A DNA stretch of 64,000 nucleotides, taken from contig NZ_RFFL01000008.1 in the NCBI RefSeq assembly GCF_003696285.1, forward strand, positions 155,931 through 219,930, given 5' to 3'. Made by a program: the position numbers and the translations under genes. Within the stretch, counting starts at the first letter, position 1. The number at the start of each line of letters is the position of its first letter. Below, one piece after another: positions 50,503-60,693 of this stretch. Below the pieces are notes generated by a model. The model was not told the origin of the DNA and did no database searches. It was given only the letters and a program-made list of their open reading frames with translations. The stretch comes from Stutzerimonas nitrititolerans (GTDB taxonomy: Bacteria; Pseudomonadota; Gammaproteobacteria; Pseudomonadales; Pseudomonadaceae).

Positions 50503-51990
50503 ATGCTCCACACGATCAAACAGAACTGGTTCGCCAACATTCGCGGCGACGTACTCTCCGGGCTCGTCGTCGCCCTGGCGCTGATTCCCGAGGCCATCGC
50601 CTTCTCGATCATCGCCGGGGTCGACCCGCGCGTCGGTCTCTATGCCTCTTTTTGCATCGCCGTGGTGATCGCATTCGTCGGCGGCCGCCCGGGAATGATC
50701 TCGGCCGCCACCGGCGCCATGGCGCTGTTGATGGTGACCCTGGTGCGCGAGCATGGCTTGCAGTATCTACTGGCGGCGACGCTGCTCTGCGGCGTGCTGC
50801 AGATCGGCGCCGGTTACCTGCGACTGGGCTCGCTGATGCGCTTCGTCTCGCGCTCGGTGGTCACCGGCTTCGTCAACGCTCTGGCGATCCTGATCTTCAT
50901 GGCGCAACTGCCGGAGCTGACCGACGTCACCTGGCACGTCTACGCAATGACGGCGGCGGGACTGGGCATCATCTACCTGTTCCCCTACGTGCCGAAGATC
51001 GGCCGGGTGATCCCCTCGCCGCTGGTGTGCATCCTCTCGATGACGGCCGTGGCCGTCTATTTCGGCCTGGACATCCGCACCGTCGGCGACATGGGCGAGT
51101 TGCCGGACACGCTGCCGGTCTTCCTCTGGCCCGAGGTACCGCTGACCTTCGAGACGCTGGCGATCATCTTCCCGTATTCGGCGGCGCTGGCGGTGGTCGG
51201 TCTGCTGGAGTCGCTGATGACCGCGACCATCGTCGACGAACTGACCGACACCGGCAGCGACAAGAACCTCGAGTGCAAGGGCCAGGGCGTGGCCAATATC
51301 GTCTCCGGGCTGTTCGGCGGCATGGCCGGTTGCGCGATGATCGGCCAGTCGGTGATCAACGTGAAATCCGGCGGTCGCACGCGGCTGTCGACGCTGATCG
51401 CCGGCGTGGTGCTATTGCTGATGGTGGTGTTCCTCAGCGACTGGGTCGGGCAGATCCCCATGGCCGCGCTGGTGGCGGTGATGATCATGGTTTCCATTGG
51501 CACCTTCAGCTGGGATTCGATCCGCAACCTGCGGCGCTACCCGCTTTCCACCAATATCGTCATGGTAGTGACCGTGGTGGTCGTGGTCTTCACCCATAAC
51601 CTCGCATACGGCGTGCTGGCCGGCGTGCTGCTGGCCGCGCTGTTCTTCGCCAACAAGGTCGGGCATTACCTGCGTATCGACTCGCAGCTGGATACCGACG
51701 GCGGACACCGCACCTACCGGGTGGTCGGCCAGGTGTTCTTCAGCTCCTCGGACAAGTTTGCCGCCGCGTTCGATTTCAAGGAAGCCGTTGCCAGGGTTAC
51801 CATCGACCTCGGCCAGGCGCATTTCTGGGACATCACATCCGTCTCGGCGCTGGACAAGGTGGTGCTCAAATTCCGCCGCGAAGGCACCGAGGTCGAGGTG
51901 CTGGGCCTGAACGAAGCGAGCGCGACCATCGTCGATCGCTTCGGCGTGCACGACAAACCGGAGCCCGTCGGCAACCTCATGAACCACTGA
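50503..51990 (+). CDS. SulP-family anion transporter with STAS domain
   Basis: 495 residues. About 11-12 membrane segments with SulP features near the start ([35 protein letters not shown]) and a C-terminal STAS domain from ~400 ([42 protein letters not shown]). The family carries sulfate, bicarbonate or dicarboxylates; the ion here is unknown. ATG 50503 was chosen because upstream in-frame sequence is not conserved-looking. 13 bases before the stress protein gene, so probably cotranscribed. Confidence 0.92.
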   Translation: MLHTIKQNWFANIRGDVLSGLVVALALIPEAIAFSIIAGVDPRVGLYASFCIAVVIAFVGGRPGMISAATGAMALLMVTLVREHGLQYLLAATLLCGVLQIGAGYLRLGSLMRFVSRSVVTGFVNALAILIFMAQLPELTDVTWHVYAMTAAGLGIIYLFPYVPKIGRVIPSPLVCILSMTAVAVYFGLDIRTVGDMGELPDTLPVFLWPEVPLTFETLAIIFPYSAALAVVGLLESLMTATIVDELTDTGSDKNLECKGQGVANIVSGLFGGMAGCAMIGQSVINVKSGGRTRLSTLIAGVVLLLMVVFLSDWVGQIPMAALVAVMIMVSIGTFSWDSIRNLRRYPLSTNIVMVVTVVVVVFTHNLAYGVLAGVLLAALFFANKVGHYLRIDSQLDTDGGHRTYRVVGQVFFSSSDKFAAAFDFKEAVARVTIDLGQAHFWDITSVSALDKVVLKFRREGTEVEVLGLNEASATIVDRFGVHDKPEPVGNLMNH

Positions 51991-52003
51991 GCAGGAGAGC
52001 CCC

Positions 52004-52852
52004 ATGACCCAGGTAATGGCATGTATCGACGGATCAACGCAGGCGGCCGCCGTCTGCGATTGCGCGGTCTGGGCCAGTCAGCGTCTGGGCTCGCCGCTGA
52101 GCCTGCTGCACGTGCTCGACCAGCAGCGCTACCCGTTGTCCGGCGACTTCAGCGGCATCATCGGCCTGGGCAGCCGCGAATTCCTCCTGGAGGAACTCGC
52201 CTCGCTGGACGAGAAACGCAACAAGCTGGCCCTCGAAGAGGGACGCATGATGCTCGACGCAGCCAGGCAGCGCGCCGTCAAGGCGGGTGTGGAACCGACA
52301 CTGCGCCATCGCCACGGCGACCTGGTGGAAAGCCTGCGTGAACTGGAGGGCGACATCCGGCTGTTGGTCATCGGCAAGCAGGGTGAGGACAGCGGCAGCG
52401 AGGTGCAATTGATCGGCAGCCAGCTGGAAAGCGTGATCCGCACCATGCATCGGCCCATTCTGGTGACGCCGGCCGATTTCAAGGCGCCGGCCAGCGCGAT
52501 GCTCGCCTTCGATGCCAGCGCCACCTCGCGCAAGGGCGTCGAGATGCTGGTCGCCAGCCCGCTGCTCAAGGGCATGCCGATCCATCTGGTGACGGTCAGC
52601 AGCGATACTCATGAGGCGCGCGCAGCGCTGGACGCCGCGCGCGACAAGCTGGCCGATGCCGGCTTCGAAGTGCATGTGGCGATTCTCGAAGGCGAAGTCG
52701 AGGCCAGGTTGCGGGACTATCAGGCCGAGCACGCCATCGAACTGCTGGTAATGGGCGCCTATGGGCACTCGCGGATTCGCCAGTTCTTCGTCGGCAGCAC
52801 CACGACCAACATGCTGCGTTCGGCCACTACACCGCTGCTGCTGTTGCGCTGA
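52004..52852 (+). CDS. Tandem universal stress protein (two UspA domains)
   Basis: 282 residues: domain 1 about 1-145 (MACIDGSTQAAAVCDCAVWASQ.. LLVIGKQGED) and domain 2 about 155-282 (AMLAFDASATSRKGVEMLVASPLL.. ELLVMGAYGHSRIRQFFVGSTTTNMLRSATTPLLLLR). The GxxGHxxxxxxxxGS-type nucleotide loop is intact only in domain 2 (GAYGHSRIRQFFVGSTT). It follows sulP closely; such SulP-Usp pairs are common and suggest regulation of the transporter. Confidence 0.92.
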   Translation: MTQVMACIDGSTQAAAVCDCAVWASQRLGSPLSLLHVLDQQRYPLSGDFSGIIGLGSREFLLEELASLDEKRNKLALEEGRMMLDAARQRAVKAGVEPTLRHRHGDLVESLRELEGDIRLLVIGKQGEDSGSEVQLIGSQLESVIRTMHRPILVTPADFKAPASAMLAFDASATSRKGVEMLVASPLLKGMPIHLVTVSSDTHEARAALDAARDKLADAGFEVHVAILEGEVEARLRDYQAEHAIELLVMGAYGHSRIRQFFVGSTTTNMLRSATTPLLLLR

Positions 52853-52894
52853 GCCTGCAAGCGGCCACCGGAACTGCCGGGTGGCCGACCGACG

Positions 52895-54076
52895 TTATCG
52901 ATACAGATCGGCGCGCGACCAAGGCAGCTCGTGGGAGCCGTCCTCGTGTGGCTTGGTCGCCAGGATCTGGTGCAGGTTGATCCAGTTGTGGCGGAAACCA
53001 TAGGCGCAACCGGCCAGGTACACCCGCCAGATGCGCAAGGCGCGCTCGGGGACCAGCCGCCGGGCTTCGTCCAGGTTGGCTTCCAGGCGCCGGCTCCAGA
53101 AATCCAGCGTGCGCGCGTAATGCAGGCGCAGGCTCTCCACGTCTACGATTTCCAGGCCCGATTCGCTGATGCAGGCGCCGATCTTCACCAGATGCGGCAG
53201 CTCGCCGTGGGGGAAGACGTAGCGGCCGATGAACTCGCCAGCGCCGTGGCCCACCGGCCGGCCGTCGATATGCCGCGACGTGATGCCGTGGTTCATCACC
53301 AGGCCACCGGGGCGCACCATCTCCGAGAGCTGCCGGCAGTACAGCGGCAGGTTGGCCTGGCCGACATGCTCGAACATGCCGACGCTGACCACCTTGTCGA
53401 ACTGGCCGTCCCGGGGCAGGTCGCGGTAGTCCATCAGCTCCAGCTGCACCTGCCCCTCCAGCCCCTCGGCCGCCACGCGCTCGCGACCGAGCTTGAGCTG
53501 CTCACGGCTGAGGGTGATGCCGAGCACCTCGACGCCGAACTCCCGCGCCGCAAAACGCGCCAGCCCGCCCCAGCCACAACCGACGTCCAGCAGACGTTCG
53601 CCGGGTTTCAGCCGCAGCTTGCGGCACAGGTGACGCAGCTTGGCCTGCTGAGCCTGGTCGAGGTCTTCCGTGCCGGTCTCGAAATAACCGCAGGAATAGA
53701 CCATGTCGCGGTCCAGCCACAGCTGGTAGAAATCGTTGGACAGGTCGTAGTGATAGGAAATGGCCTCGGCATCGGTGGCCTTGTCGTGGGATTCGGGCAA
53801 GGGGGCTGCCGTTTCGTCCTTGCCCAGCGCGCGGCTCAGCTCATCGCCGATACGGATCACCTCGTCCAGCGGACCGTCCAGATCCAGCCGCCCCTCTACA
53901 TAAGCGGCACCCAGTAGATCGAGGCTGGGGTGGGCGAGATCGGCGACGATCTCCGGATCATTGATGGCCAGCGTCACACTGGGCGCCGGCCCCAGATCGA
54001 TCGCCTTGCCGTCCCAGAGCTGAAGACGCAACGGCAGTGATAATCCACGCAACGCAGGTAACAAGGACGCCAACAT
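52895..54076 (-). CDS. cfa: Cyclopropane-fatty-acyl-phospholipid synthase family methyltransferase
   Basis: 393 residues. Motif I LLDVGCGWGGLARFAAREFGVEVLGITLS near 165-193, and the family pattern ISYHYDLSNDFYQLWLDRDMVYSCGYF and SVGMFEHVGQANLPLYCRQL. It transfers methylene from SAM to unsaturated acyl chains of membrane phospholipid. Related family members modify other lipids; a genome may have several, so the symbol is tentative. Convergent with the stress gene. Confidence 0.88.
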   Translation of the reverse strand: MLASLLPALRGLSLPLRLQLWDGKAIDLGPAPSVTLAINDPEIVADLAHPSLDLLGAAYVEGRLDLDGPLDEVIRIGDELSRALGKDETAAPLPESHDKATDAEAISYHYDLSNDFYQLWLDRDMVYSCGYFETGTEDLDQAQQAKLRHLCRKLRLKPGERLLDVGCGWGGLARFAAREFGVEVLGITLSREQLKLGRERVAAEGLEGQVQLELMDYRDLPRDGQFDKVVSVGMFEHVGQANLPLYCRQLSEMVRPGGLVMNHGITSRHIDGRPVGHGAGEFIGRYVFPHGELPHLVKIGACISESGLEIVDVESLRLHYARTLDFWSRRLEANLDEARRLVPERALRIWRVYLAGCAYGFRHNWINLHQILATKPHEDGSHELPWSRADLYR

Positions 54077-54415
54077 GCTTGATCTCCTTCATTCCGTTTC
54101 CAAGAAATCCTAGACCAACAGCCAGAGACTATAGGTCGGGCACGCGATAATTTCCTTCTATGTGGGTGATAGAGGTACGCGGCGGCGGTCGTGAACACTG
54201 GCGACGAGGTGGGGGACGGGACGAATCGAGAAGAGTGGCGAAGGGAGTGAAAGTTGAGTTCGCTCGCGGGTTGTACTGATGGTTTGAGTTGGCTGTTTCG
54301 CTGCCGGCCCGCCGGCCGTGTGCCGAAATACCATTAGTCACGTCGTATCGCCGGATGCGTGCGGACCACTCCCTGAGCCATGTCATGGGAACCCGTGAAC
54401 CAAGGGGAGGGAAAT
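54077..54415. other. Intergenic region between cfa and selC
   Basis: No gene, repeat or clear hairpin is supported. The side next to 54076 should hold the cfa promoter (minus strand reads out of this region). Confidence 0.4.
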
Positions 54416-54511
54416 TGGCGGAAGGCAGTGAGAGTCGAACTCACCCAGGAGCGGCTGCCGCCCCCAACCGGGTTTGAAGCCCGGCCGCAGCACCGGCTGC
54501 GATTGCCTTCC
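54416..54511 (-). tRNA. selC: tRNA-Sec (UCA anticodon)
   Basis: On the minus strand: GGAAGGCA opens and TGCCTTCC closes an unusually long 8-bp acceptor stem, followed by G and an encoded CCA (54418-54416). Anticodon TCA at 54477-54475 in the loop CTTCAAA. The long variable arm and the TTCGA T-loop are present. Overall close to E. coli selC. It lies just downstream of selB on the same strand. Confidence 0.96.
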
Positions 54512-54518
54512 TCTAAAG

Positions 54519-54546
54519 GTGCCAGGGCGTCTGCCCCGGTGTTTTG
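54519..54546 (-). terminator. Weak hairpin between selB and selC
   Basis: GCCAGGGCGTCTGCCCCGG folds into a ~7-bp stem (one G-U pair) with a 4-base loop just after selB. Without a T-run on the minus strand it may be only a processing or pausing site. Confidence 0.3.
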
Positions 54547-54559
54547 CGAGTGACAGACC

Positions 54560-56476
54560 CTACCTGAACTCCGTTGCGGTGGCCAGTCCGCTGTCGGGGC
54601 GGATCTTGCGTTCGTTGCCGAAGCGGCGGGTCAGGCCGAGGCGGTCGAAGTGTTCCAGCAGTTGAATGCTGCGTTTGCGTCCCAGGCCGATGCGGTCGCG
54701 GAAGGTGGTGGCGCGGATCACGCCGGCTTCGCGTTCGATGTCCAGCAGCAGGTCGGCCAGCTGGCGCGTTGCGGTTTCGGTATAGAAGAGGTCCTTGACC
54801 ACCTGTTGCAGCGCGCCGAGGCGAGCCAGTTTGCGCAGCAGGTGGCGTATCTGGTCTTCGCCGATGCCCAGCTCCTTGGCCATGTCGCGCACCCAGGGTG
54901 GATTGAACTGGCCGGCCTCGAGCAACGGCCACAGCCTTGCCTTCAGGGCTTCTTCTTCGTCGCTGAGGCGTACTCGGTGTTCGGGCAGGTGCAGCCAGGG
55001 GCCGCTGGCTTGCACGGTGCCTTCGGCAAGCGCCTGTTCCAGCAGGGCGATGAAGACCGGCCGCTCCAGTTGGGGCAGGGCGTAGCGGCGCAGGCGGTCG
55101 CGGTCGGGGCCGAGCTCGTCGGGCTGTTCCTCGTGGAAGCGTTGCAGCGCGGGGATTAGGCTTTGCCCCAGGTATTCCCAGTAGGCGCGGTCGAACAACC
55201 GTGCACCCTGGCGAGTGGTGATTTCCACGGCGTCGTCCGGCAGTTGCCAAGTCTGCCGGGGGCGGTTGAACTGGCGTTCCAGGTGCGTGGGGTCCACACC
55301 ATTGACGGCGCTGGGCAGCAGTTGCGGCAGGATTTCTTCCAGCGTTTCGCCCGCCAGCGCGCGCAGTTGGGCCAGCCGCGCCTGGCGGTGACGATTGCGC
55401 GGCGGGGCGAAAGGATCGAGCACGCGACCGCCGCCGAGGGTGCGTTGTGCGGACTGGTCGCGCAGCACGACGCGGTCGCCATGAATGGCGTGCAGCGGGG
55501 CGTTGAGTTGCAGCTGGGCATGCACATGCCCGCCGGGCGCGATGAGTTCGCCTTCGAGCAGGGCGATGCGCCCGGTGACGTCCTGCGCGCCCAGGTGCAG
55601 GTGCACTGGCGTCCAGTGCTTGAGGGCGCGGGCTTCGCTGGCGAGCAGGGTGAATTCGATATCGATGCGGCGCGTGGCGCCTTGCAGGGCTGGGGCCAGC
55701 AGCCAGTCGCCGCGGCTGATCTGCTCGACGGCCAGGCGCTCGCCGGCGAGGTTCAGCGCCACCCGCTGGCCGGCGTGTGCCTCGTTGGCTTCGCGATTCT
55801 GCGCGTGCAACCCGCGTACTCGCACGCGGCGACCGTGGGGCGACAACATGAGTTCATCGCCGACCTGCACGCGACCGGCGAAAGCGGTGCCGGTGACCAC
55901 TACGCCGGCGCCGGTGACGCTGAAAGCGCGGTCGATGGCCAGTCGGAAATAGCCGCTGTCGCTGCGTGCATCGATGCGTGCCGCCTGGTCGAGCAGGGCC
56001 TGTCGCAGTGCGTCGATACCCCGGCCTTCGATCGAGGAGACCGGGAAGATCGCCGAGCTCGCCAAGGGGCCGGGTTGCAGCAGTTCGGTGATCTGCTGGC
56101 GGACTTCCTCGACCCGCGCGGGTTCGACCCGGTCGATCTTGGTCAGCGCCACCAGCGCCCGGCGAATGCCCAGCAGTTCGACGATAGCCAGGTGTTCGCG
56201 GGTCTGCGGCATCACGCCGTCGTCGGCGGCGACTACCAGCAGCATGCAGTCGATGCCGCTGGCGCCGGCGAGCATGTTGTGCACGAAGCGTTCGTGGCCC
56301 GGCACGTCGATGAAACCGGTCAGGCTGCCGTCGCCCAGGTCGGCGTAGGCGTAGCCGAGGTCGATGGTGATGCCGCGCTCCCGTTCCTCACGGCGGCGGT
56401 CGCCCTGCTGGCCTGTGAGCGCCTTGAGCAGGGCGGTCTTGCCGTGGTCGATGTGGCCGGCAGTGCCGACGATCAT
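54560..56476 (-). CDS. selB: Selenocysteine-specific elongation factor SelB
   Basis: 638 residues. The start [14 protein letters not shown] has the GTPase P-loop at residues 7-14, followed by switch sequences ([22 protein letters not shown]) and NKxD-type TKID. Domains II-III follow. The last ~250 residues are four winged helices (e.g. [48 protein letters not shown]) that bind the SECIS hairpin. It brings Sec-tRNA to UGA codons. ATG 56476 overlaps the selA stop (ATGA). Confidence 0.96.
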   Translation of the reverse strand: MIVGTAGHIDHGKTALLKALTGQQGDRRREERERGITIDLGYAYADLGDGSLTGFIDVPGHERFVHNMLAGASGIDCMLLVVAADDGVMPQTREHLAIVELLGIRRALVALTKIDRVEPARVEEVRQQITELLQPGPLASSAIFPVSSIEGRGIDALRQALLDQAARIDARSDSGYFRLAIDRAFSVTGAGVVVTGTAFAGRVQVGDELMLSPHGRRVRVRGLHAQNREANEAHAGQRVALNLAGERLAVEQISRGDWLLAPALQGATRRIDIEFTLLASEARALKHWTPVHLHLGAQDVTGRIALLEGELIAPGGHVHAQLQLNAPLHAIHGDRVVLRDQSAQRTLGGGRVLDPFAPPRNRHRQARLAQLRALAGETLEEILPQLLPSAVNGVDPTHLERQFNRPRQTWQLPDDAVEITTRQGARLFDRAYWEYLGQSLIPALQRFHEEQPDELGPDRDRLRRYALPQLERPVFIALLEQALAEGTVQASGPWLHLPEHRVRLSDEEEALKARLWPLLEAGQFNPPWVRDMAKELGIGEDQIRHLLRKLARLGALQQVVKDLFYTETATRQLADLLLDIEREAGVIRATTFRDRIGLGRKRSIQLLEHFDRLGLTRRFGNERKIRPDSGLATATEFR

Positions 56477-57921
56477 GACGCCTGCTCCTGTTGAAGAGCC
56501 CGTTGCAGCTGGGGCAATTGGGCGAGGAGCGCGGCTTCGTCGTCGAGCTGGCGCAGGTCCAGCCAGAGGGCGTCTTCGGCGATGCGTCCGAGAACCGGGA
56601 TCGGCAGGCCACGCAGGGCTTCTTCCAACCGGCGCAGGTTGCGGCCCCGCAGGCGCTTGGGTTGCTGCGTACGGATGCACAGGGCGGCGCTGGGCAGGCG
56701 CGCAACGGGCTGCGCGCCGCTGCCGATCATGCCCAAGGCGTCGATGACACCCACCTGCCAGCTTTCATCGAGCACGGCGGCCAATGCCGGGGCGATGCGT
56801 TCGGCCTGCAGGCGGATTTCCTGCTGTGGGCGGCTGAGCAGGCGCAGGCTGGTCAGGCGTTCGGCGAGGCGGTCGGGGTTGCGATAGAGATTGAGCACCG
56901 CTTCCAGCGCGGCGAGGGTCAGCTTGTCCACACGCAGGGCACGCTTGAGTGGATTCTTCTTGATCCTGGCGATGAGGTCCTTGTGGCCGACGATCAGCCC
57001 GGACTGGGGACCACCGAGCAGCTTGTCGCCGCTGAAGGTGACGATATCGGCGCCATCGCGCAGCGCTTCCTGCACGGTGGGCTCCTTGGGCAGACCCCAG
57101 CGCGACAGGTCCACCAGGCTGCCGCTGCCGAGGTCTTCCAGCAGTGGCAGGCCGTGTTCATGGGCAATGGCCGCCAGCTCGCGGGTGGCCACGCTGGCGG
57201 TGAAGCCTTGCACGCTGTAGTTGCTGGTGTGCACCCGCATCAGCAGGCCCGAGCGCGGGTTGATGGCGGCCTGGTAATCCTTGGCGTGGGTGCGGTTGGT
57301 GGTACCGACTTCGTGCAGCTTCACCCCGGCGCGGGCCATGATGTCGGGGATGCGGAAGGCGCCGCCGATCTCGATCAGCTCGCCACGGGAGATGATGCCT
57401 TCCTTGCGCGCGCCCAGGCTGTTGAGCGCCAGCAGCACTGCGGCGGCGTTGTTGTTGACCACGGTGACGGCCTCGGCGCCGGTCAGCTCGCGGATCAGCC
57501 CTTCGATCAGGTCGTCGCGGTCGCCGCGCTTGCCGGTCGCCAGGTCGAATTCCAGATTCAGCGGATAGCGCGCGGCGAGGGTGATGGCCTCGATGGCTTC
57601 ATCCGGCAACAACGCACGACCGAGGTTGGTGTGCAGCACCGTGCCGGTGAGGTTGAACACGCGACGCACGCGGCTGCGGTGCTGGCTGGCCAGGCGTTCG
57701 CCGGCGCGACCGGCCAGCACGTCCTCGGTCAGTTCGGGCGCGCTGAGCTGGCCGAGCAGGGCCGGTTCGCGAAGTTCGTCGAGTAGTTCACGCAGGGTTC
57801 CGAGCAGGGCCTCGCGGCCATAGCGATCCAGCAGCGGCACGGAGGCTGGGCTGCGCAGCAGGCGGTCGATGGAAGGCAGGCGGAGGGATGAGCGCCGAAA
57901 CTCGGCAGCTTGGCTGGTCAT
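56473..57921 (-). CDS. selA: L-seryl-tRNA(Sec) selenium transferase SelA
   Basis: 482 residues. The PLP lysine is in [14 protein letters not shown] (K300); the N-terminal tRNA-binding region has [18 protein letters not shown]. It converts Ser-tRNA(Sec) to Sec-tRNA(Sec) using selenophosphate. The ATG at 57921 fits the family N-terminus; upstream frame belongs to the intergenic repeat. Coupled to selB. Confidence 0.96.
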   Translation of the reverse strand: MTSQAAEFRRSSLRLPSIDRLLRSPASVPLLDRYGREALLGTLRELLDELREPALLGQLSAPELTEDVLAGRAGERLASQHRSRVRRVFNLTGTVLHTNLGRALLPDEAIEAITLAARYPLNLEFDLATGKRGDRDDLIEGLIRELTGAEAVTVVNNNAAAVLLALNSLGARKEGIISRGELIEIGGAFRIPDIMARAGVKLHEVGTTNRTHAKDYQAAINPRSGLLMRVHTSNYSVQGFTASVATRELAAIAHEHGLPLLEDLGSGSLVDLSRWGLPKEPTVQEALRDGADIVTFSGDKLLGGPQSGLIVGHKDLIARIKKNPLKRALRVDKLTLAALEAVLNLYRNPDRLAERLTSLRLLSRPQQEIRLQAERIAPALAAVLDESWQVGVIDALGMIGSGAQPVARLPSAALCIRTQQPKRLRGRNLRRLEEALRGLPIPVLGRIAEDALWLDLRQLDDEAALLAQLPQLQRALQQEQAS

Positions 57922-58006
57922 GCGGGAACTCCCGGTGCAGGTTCTGACCGGGCAGTTTCCCGGAGCGGAGCAGGTTGTCGCAAGGGGAAGGTTGGGCCGT
58001 GCAGTC

Positions 58007-58092
58007 GTAGGGTAGAAAACCGCGAAGCGTTTTCCACGCGTCGGGCCGATCTCCGAGAAAGCGGTGGATAAGCTTCGCGTTATCCACCCTAC
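58007..58092. repeat. GTAGGGT hairpin repeat between selA and fdhE
   Basis: Starts GTAGGGTAGAAAACCGCGAA and ends GCGTTATCCACCCTAC; two internal hairpins (AAAACCGC..GCGTTTTCC; GTGGATAAGC..GTTATCCAC). Same family as 149-233 and 8226-8325. Ends 7 bases before the fdhE stop. Confidence 0.8.
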
Positions 58093-58099
58093 GTTTGCT

Positions 58100-59023
58100 T
58101 CAGCCGCCGGGCGCCAGCAGCAGGTTGGGTGCCTGGCGCTGGTAGCCTTCCAGGTCCATGCGCAGGTCCAGGGCCAGGCTGGCGAGGTCGGCGGAGAGGC
58201 CTTCGGCGTCCGGGTCGGAATCCAGGTAAAGCAGCTTGAAGTAGCTCTGGCAGCCGGGGCAGCACTCGGCACGGATCGGAGCCTTGTCCGGGGCGTGGCG
58301 GTCGCTTTCCAGGCTGGCGTAGTGCAAGTCCTTGCTGGAGTCGCAATGCACGCACTTGACCCGCACGAAGTGCCATTCGCAGGCGCACAGCGAGCAGACC
58401 AGATAACGCAGGCCCTGCTGCTTGCCACGATGGCGAATCACCCCGGTCATGGCCGGCGAGCCGCAGCAGGGACAGTGGGCGCCGCTGCCGATATCCGTCA
58501 CGCTGCCCTCGGGCAGGGCCAGCAGCGCCTGGCTCCAGGCGGCCTGCAGGGCGGCGCCGAGGAAGGGCACAACGGCGGCGTCGAGCGCCGAGTAGTCGCC
58601 GTCCAGCAGGCTCACGGCCCAGTTGCGGCGTTGTGCGGCATCGGCCTGGCGCAGGCTGTCCAGCACCTTGGCGACGGCGTCGTTCGGTGCCTCGATGCGC
58701 TCCAGCAGGGCGTCGAGGAAGGGTTGCCAGCCATCCTCGCGCACCAGGCTGTCCACGGCCAGCGGCGGCATCTTGTGGGTGCGGGCCTGGGCCAGGCGCT
58801 CTGGCGTCGGCAGCAGCGAGGCGGGTGGATCGTCCATCACCTGCTGCTGGGCCTGGCAAAGGCCGGCCAGCAGGCGCAGGTAGTCGCCCATGGGATGATT
58901 CGTCGCCAGTTTCTCCAGGCGTTCGGCGCGCAGGGCGAACAGGCGCGCGGGCGGCCGTTCGCTGTAGGGCGGGGTACTGGCCGAAGCGCTGATCTGCTCC
59001 GGTTCCATAAGTCTGTCAGCCAT
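58100..59023 (-). CDS. fdhE: Formate dehydrogenase accessory protein FdhE
   Basis: 307 residues. The C-terminal half has the family's cysteine clusters: CPCCGS (184-189), C-x2-C-x-C near 210-215, CVHCDS (224-229) and CCPGCQS (254-260), rubredoxin-like metal sites. FdhE is cytoplasmic and needed for active respiratory formate dehydrogenase. ATG 59023 was chosen over an earlier in-frame start lacking a ribosome site. It follows fdoI by ~70 bases on the same strand. Confidence 0.94.
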   Translation of the reverse strand: MADRLMEPEQISASASTPPYSERPPARLFALRAERLEKLATNHPMGDYLRLLAGLCQAQQQVMDDPPASLLPTPERLAQARTHKMPPLAVDSLVREDGWQPFLDALLERIEAPNDAVAKVLDSLRQADAAQRRNWAVSLLDGDYSALDAAVVPFLGAALQAAWSQALLALPEGSVTDIGSGAHCPCCGSPAMTGVIRHRGKQQGLRYLVCSLCACEWHFVRVKCVHCDSSKDLHYASLESDRHAPDKAPIRAECCPGCQSYFKLLYLDSDPDAEGLSADLASLALDLRMDLEGYQRQAPNLLLAPGG

Positions 59024-59091
59024 CGTTTTGGCCTCCTGAAAAAGCGAGCGCGACCCCAAGGGTCGCGCTCGCGTCGTTGCAATGGGCTCAA

Positions 59092-59721
59092 TCAGTCCTG
59101 CTTGCGGTCGGTGACCTCACGGTACCAGAGCTCGTGGTGCTTGCGCGCCCAGCGGTGGCTGACCTTGCCGGAGAGCATGGCGCCGAAGGAGCCCTTGATC
59201 CAGATCGCGGCGTAGACGTGGACGATGATCGCCATCACCAGCACGAAGGCGGCGAAGGCGTGCGCCAGCGCGGCCAGGCGGATGGCGTCGATACCGAACA
59301 GGTGGCTGAAGTACGCCCGCCAGATGACGATGCCCGAGACCAGCAGCACCAGCATGCTCGCCAGCAGCGCCCAGAACAGCAGCTTCTGACCGGGGTTGTA
59401 CTTGCCGATGGCCGGTACGCCGTCTTCCTGGTTGCGCATCACCTTGCCGATATTCTTCAACCACAGGCCGTCGTTACCGGAGAAGTAGTTGGCGCTCCAG
59501 AAGCGAAATACCAGGCCCAGGAACAGCACGAACATCGCCACGCCCAGGAAGGGGTGCAGGATGCGCGTCCAGGGGCCGCCGCCAAACAGGTTGCTCAGCC
59601 AGAACAGCGCCGGGTGGAACAGTGCCAGGCCGGACAGACCCGCCAGGATGAACAGGATCGCCACGGCCCAGTGGTTGCTGCGCTCGTTGGCGTTGTAACG
59701 CTGGATTTCATCTTTTTTCAT
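59092..59721 (-). CDS. fdoI: Formate dehydrogenase gamma subunit, cytochrome b556
   Basis: 209 residues with four membrane helices (about 17-37, 51-73, 112-135, 150-172). Histidines in the helices (SNHWAVAILF, HPFLGVAMFVLF, AALAHAFAAFVLVMAIIVHVYAA) fit b-haem ligation. It anchors the periplasmic enzyme and passes electrons to quinone. ATG 59721 lies 45 bases after fdoH. Confidence 0.94.
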   Translation of the reverse strand: MKKDEIQRYNANERSNHWAVAILFILAGLSGLALFHPALFWLSNLFGGGPWTRILHPFLGVAMFVLFLGLVFRFWSANYFSGNDGLWLKNIGKVMRNQEDGVPAIGKYNPGQKLLFWALLASMLVLLVSGIVIWRAYFSHLFGIDAIRLAALAHAFAAFVLVMAIIVHVYAAIWIKGSFGAMLSGKVSHRWARKHHELWYREVTDRKQD

Positions 59722-59766
59722 GTCGATGGTCCTCGACCGGCCCCGCGCGAACGGGGCCGGCATGCC

Positions 59767-60693
59767 TCAGGGCTGCTTGGGATCGTAGGTGTGCACCGCC
59801 GGATCCTGTTGATGAACCACCGGCTCGGCCGGGTGCTCGTCCTCTTCTTCCTCGACGCGCTGCGGGCCGACCCGCACGTAGTGGAAGAAGCCGCCCAGTA
59901 CCGCCGCACCCATGGCCAGCAGGGCCAGGGGCTTGGTGATGCCTTTCCACAGGCTGACCATCGGGCTGATCATCGGCTGGTCCGGCAGACCCGCGTACAG
60001 CGAAGGCTTGTCGGCATGGTGCAGCACGTACATGACGTGGGTGCCGCCGACGCCATCGGGATCGTAGAGGCCGGCATGCTCGAAGCCGCGCGACTTCAGG
60101 TCCTCGATGCGCTCCTCGGCATGGCGCTGCATGTCGGCCTTGCTGCCGAACACGATGGCGCTGGTCGGGCAGGTCTTCACGCAGGCCGGCTCCTTGCCTA
60201 CCGCCACGCGGTCGCTGCACAGGGTGCACTTGTAGGCCTTCTTGTCTTCCTGCGAGATGCGCGGCACGTTGAACGGACAGCCGGTGACGCAGTAGCCGCA
60301 GCCGATGCACTTGTCCTGGTTGAAGTCGACGATGCCGTTGGCGTACTGCACGATCGCGCCGGGGCTCGGGCAGGCCTTGAGGCAGCCCGGCTCGGCGCAG
60401 TGCATGCAGCCGTCCTTGCGGATCAGCCATTCCAGATCGCCGTCGGCCTTCTCGTGCTCGGTGAAGCGCATCACCGTCCAGCTTTCGGCAGTCAGGTCGA
60501 TCGGGTTGTCGTAGGTGCCGTGGTTGCTGCCCACCTCGTCACGCAGCTCGTTCCATTCCGAGCAGGCGACCTGGCAGGCCTTGCAGCCGATGCATTTGGA
60601 CACGTCGATCAGCTTGGCCACCTCCTCGACCTGGCGGATCGAGGGGGCAAGCGTGGTGGTCGCGGAGCGCGCAATGATGTCTTGAGTAGCCAT
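59767..60693 (-). CDS. fdoH: Formate dehydrogenase iron-sulfur (beta) subunit
   Basis: 308 residues with four [4Fe-4S] cysteine sets: [35 protein letters not shown] and CTLC..CVKTC. A C-terminal membrane helix ([17 protein letters not shown], about 258-275) anchors it. Electrons run from the alpha subunit through it to the cytochrome. ATG overlaps the fdoG stop by one base. Confidence 0.95.
   Translation of the reverse strand: MATQDIIARSATTTLAPSIRQVEEVAKLIDVSKCIGCKACQVACSEWNELRDEVGSNHGTYDNPIDLTAESWTVMRFTEHEKADGDLEWLIRKDGCMHCAEPGCLKACPSPGAIVQYANGIVDFNQDKCIGCGYCVTGCPFNVPRISQEDKKAYKCTLCSDRVAVGKEPACVKTCPTSAIVFGSKADMQRHAEERIEDLKSRGFEHAGLYDPDGVGGTHVMYVLHHADKPSLYAGLPDQPMISPMVSLWKGITKPLALLAMGAAVLGGFFHYVRVGPQRVEEEEDEHPAEPVVHQQDPAVHTYDPKQP

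Noticed and set aside
54416..54511. Integration site for a genomic island at the selC tRNA gene
   Set aside because: No integrase or direct repeat of the tRNA 3' end was seen; the flanking genes are ordinary.
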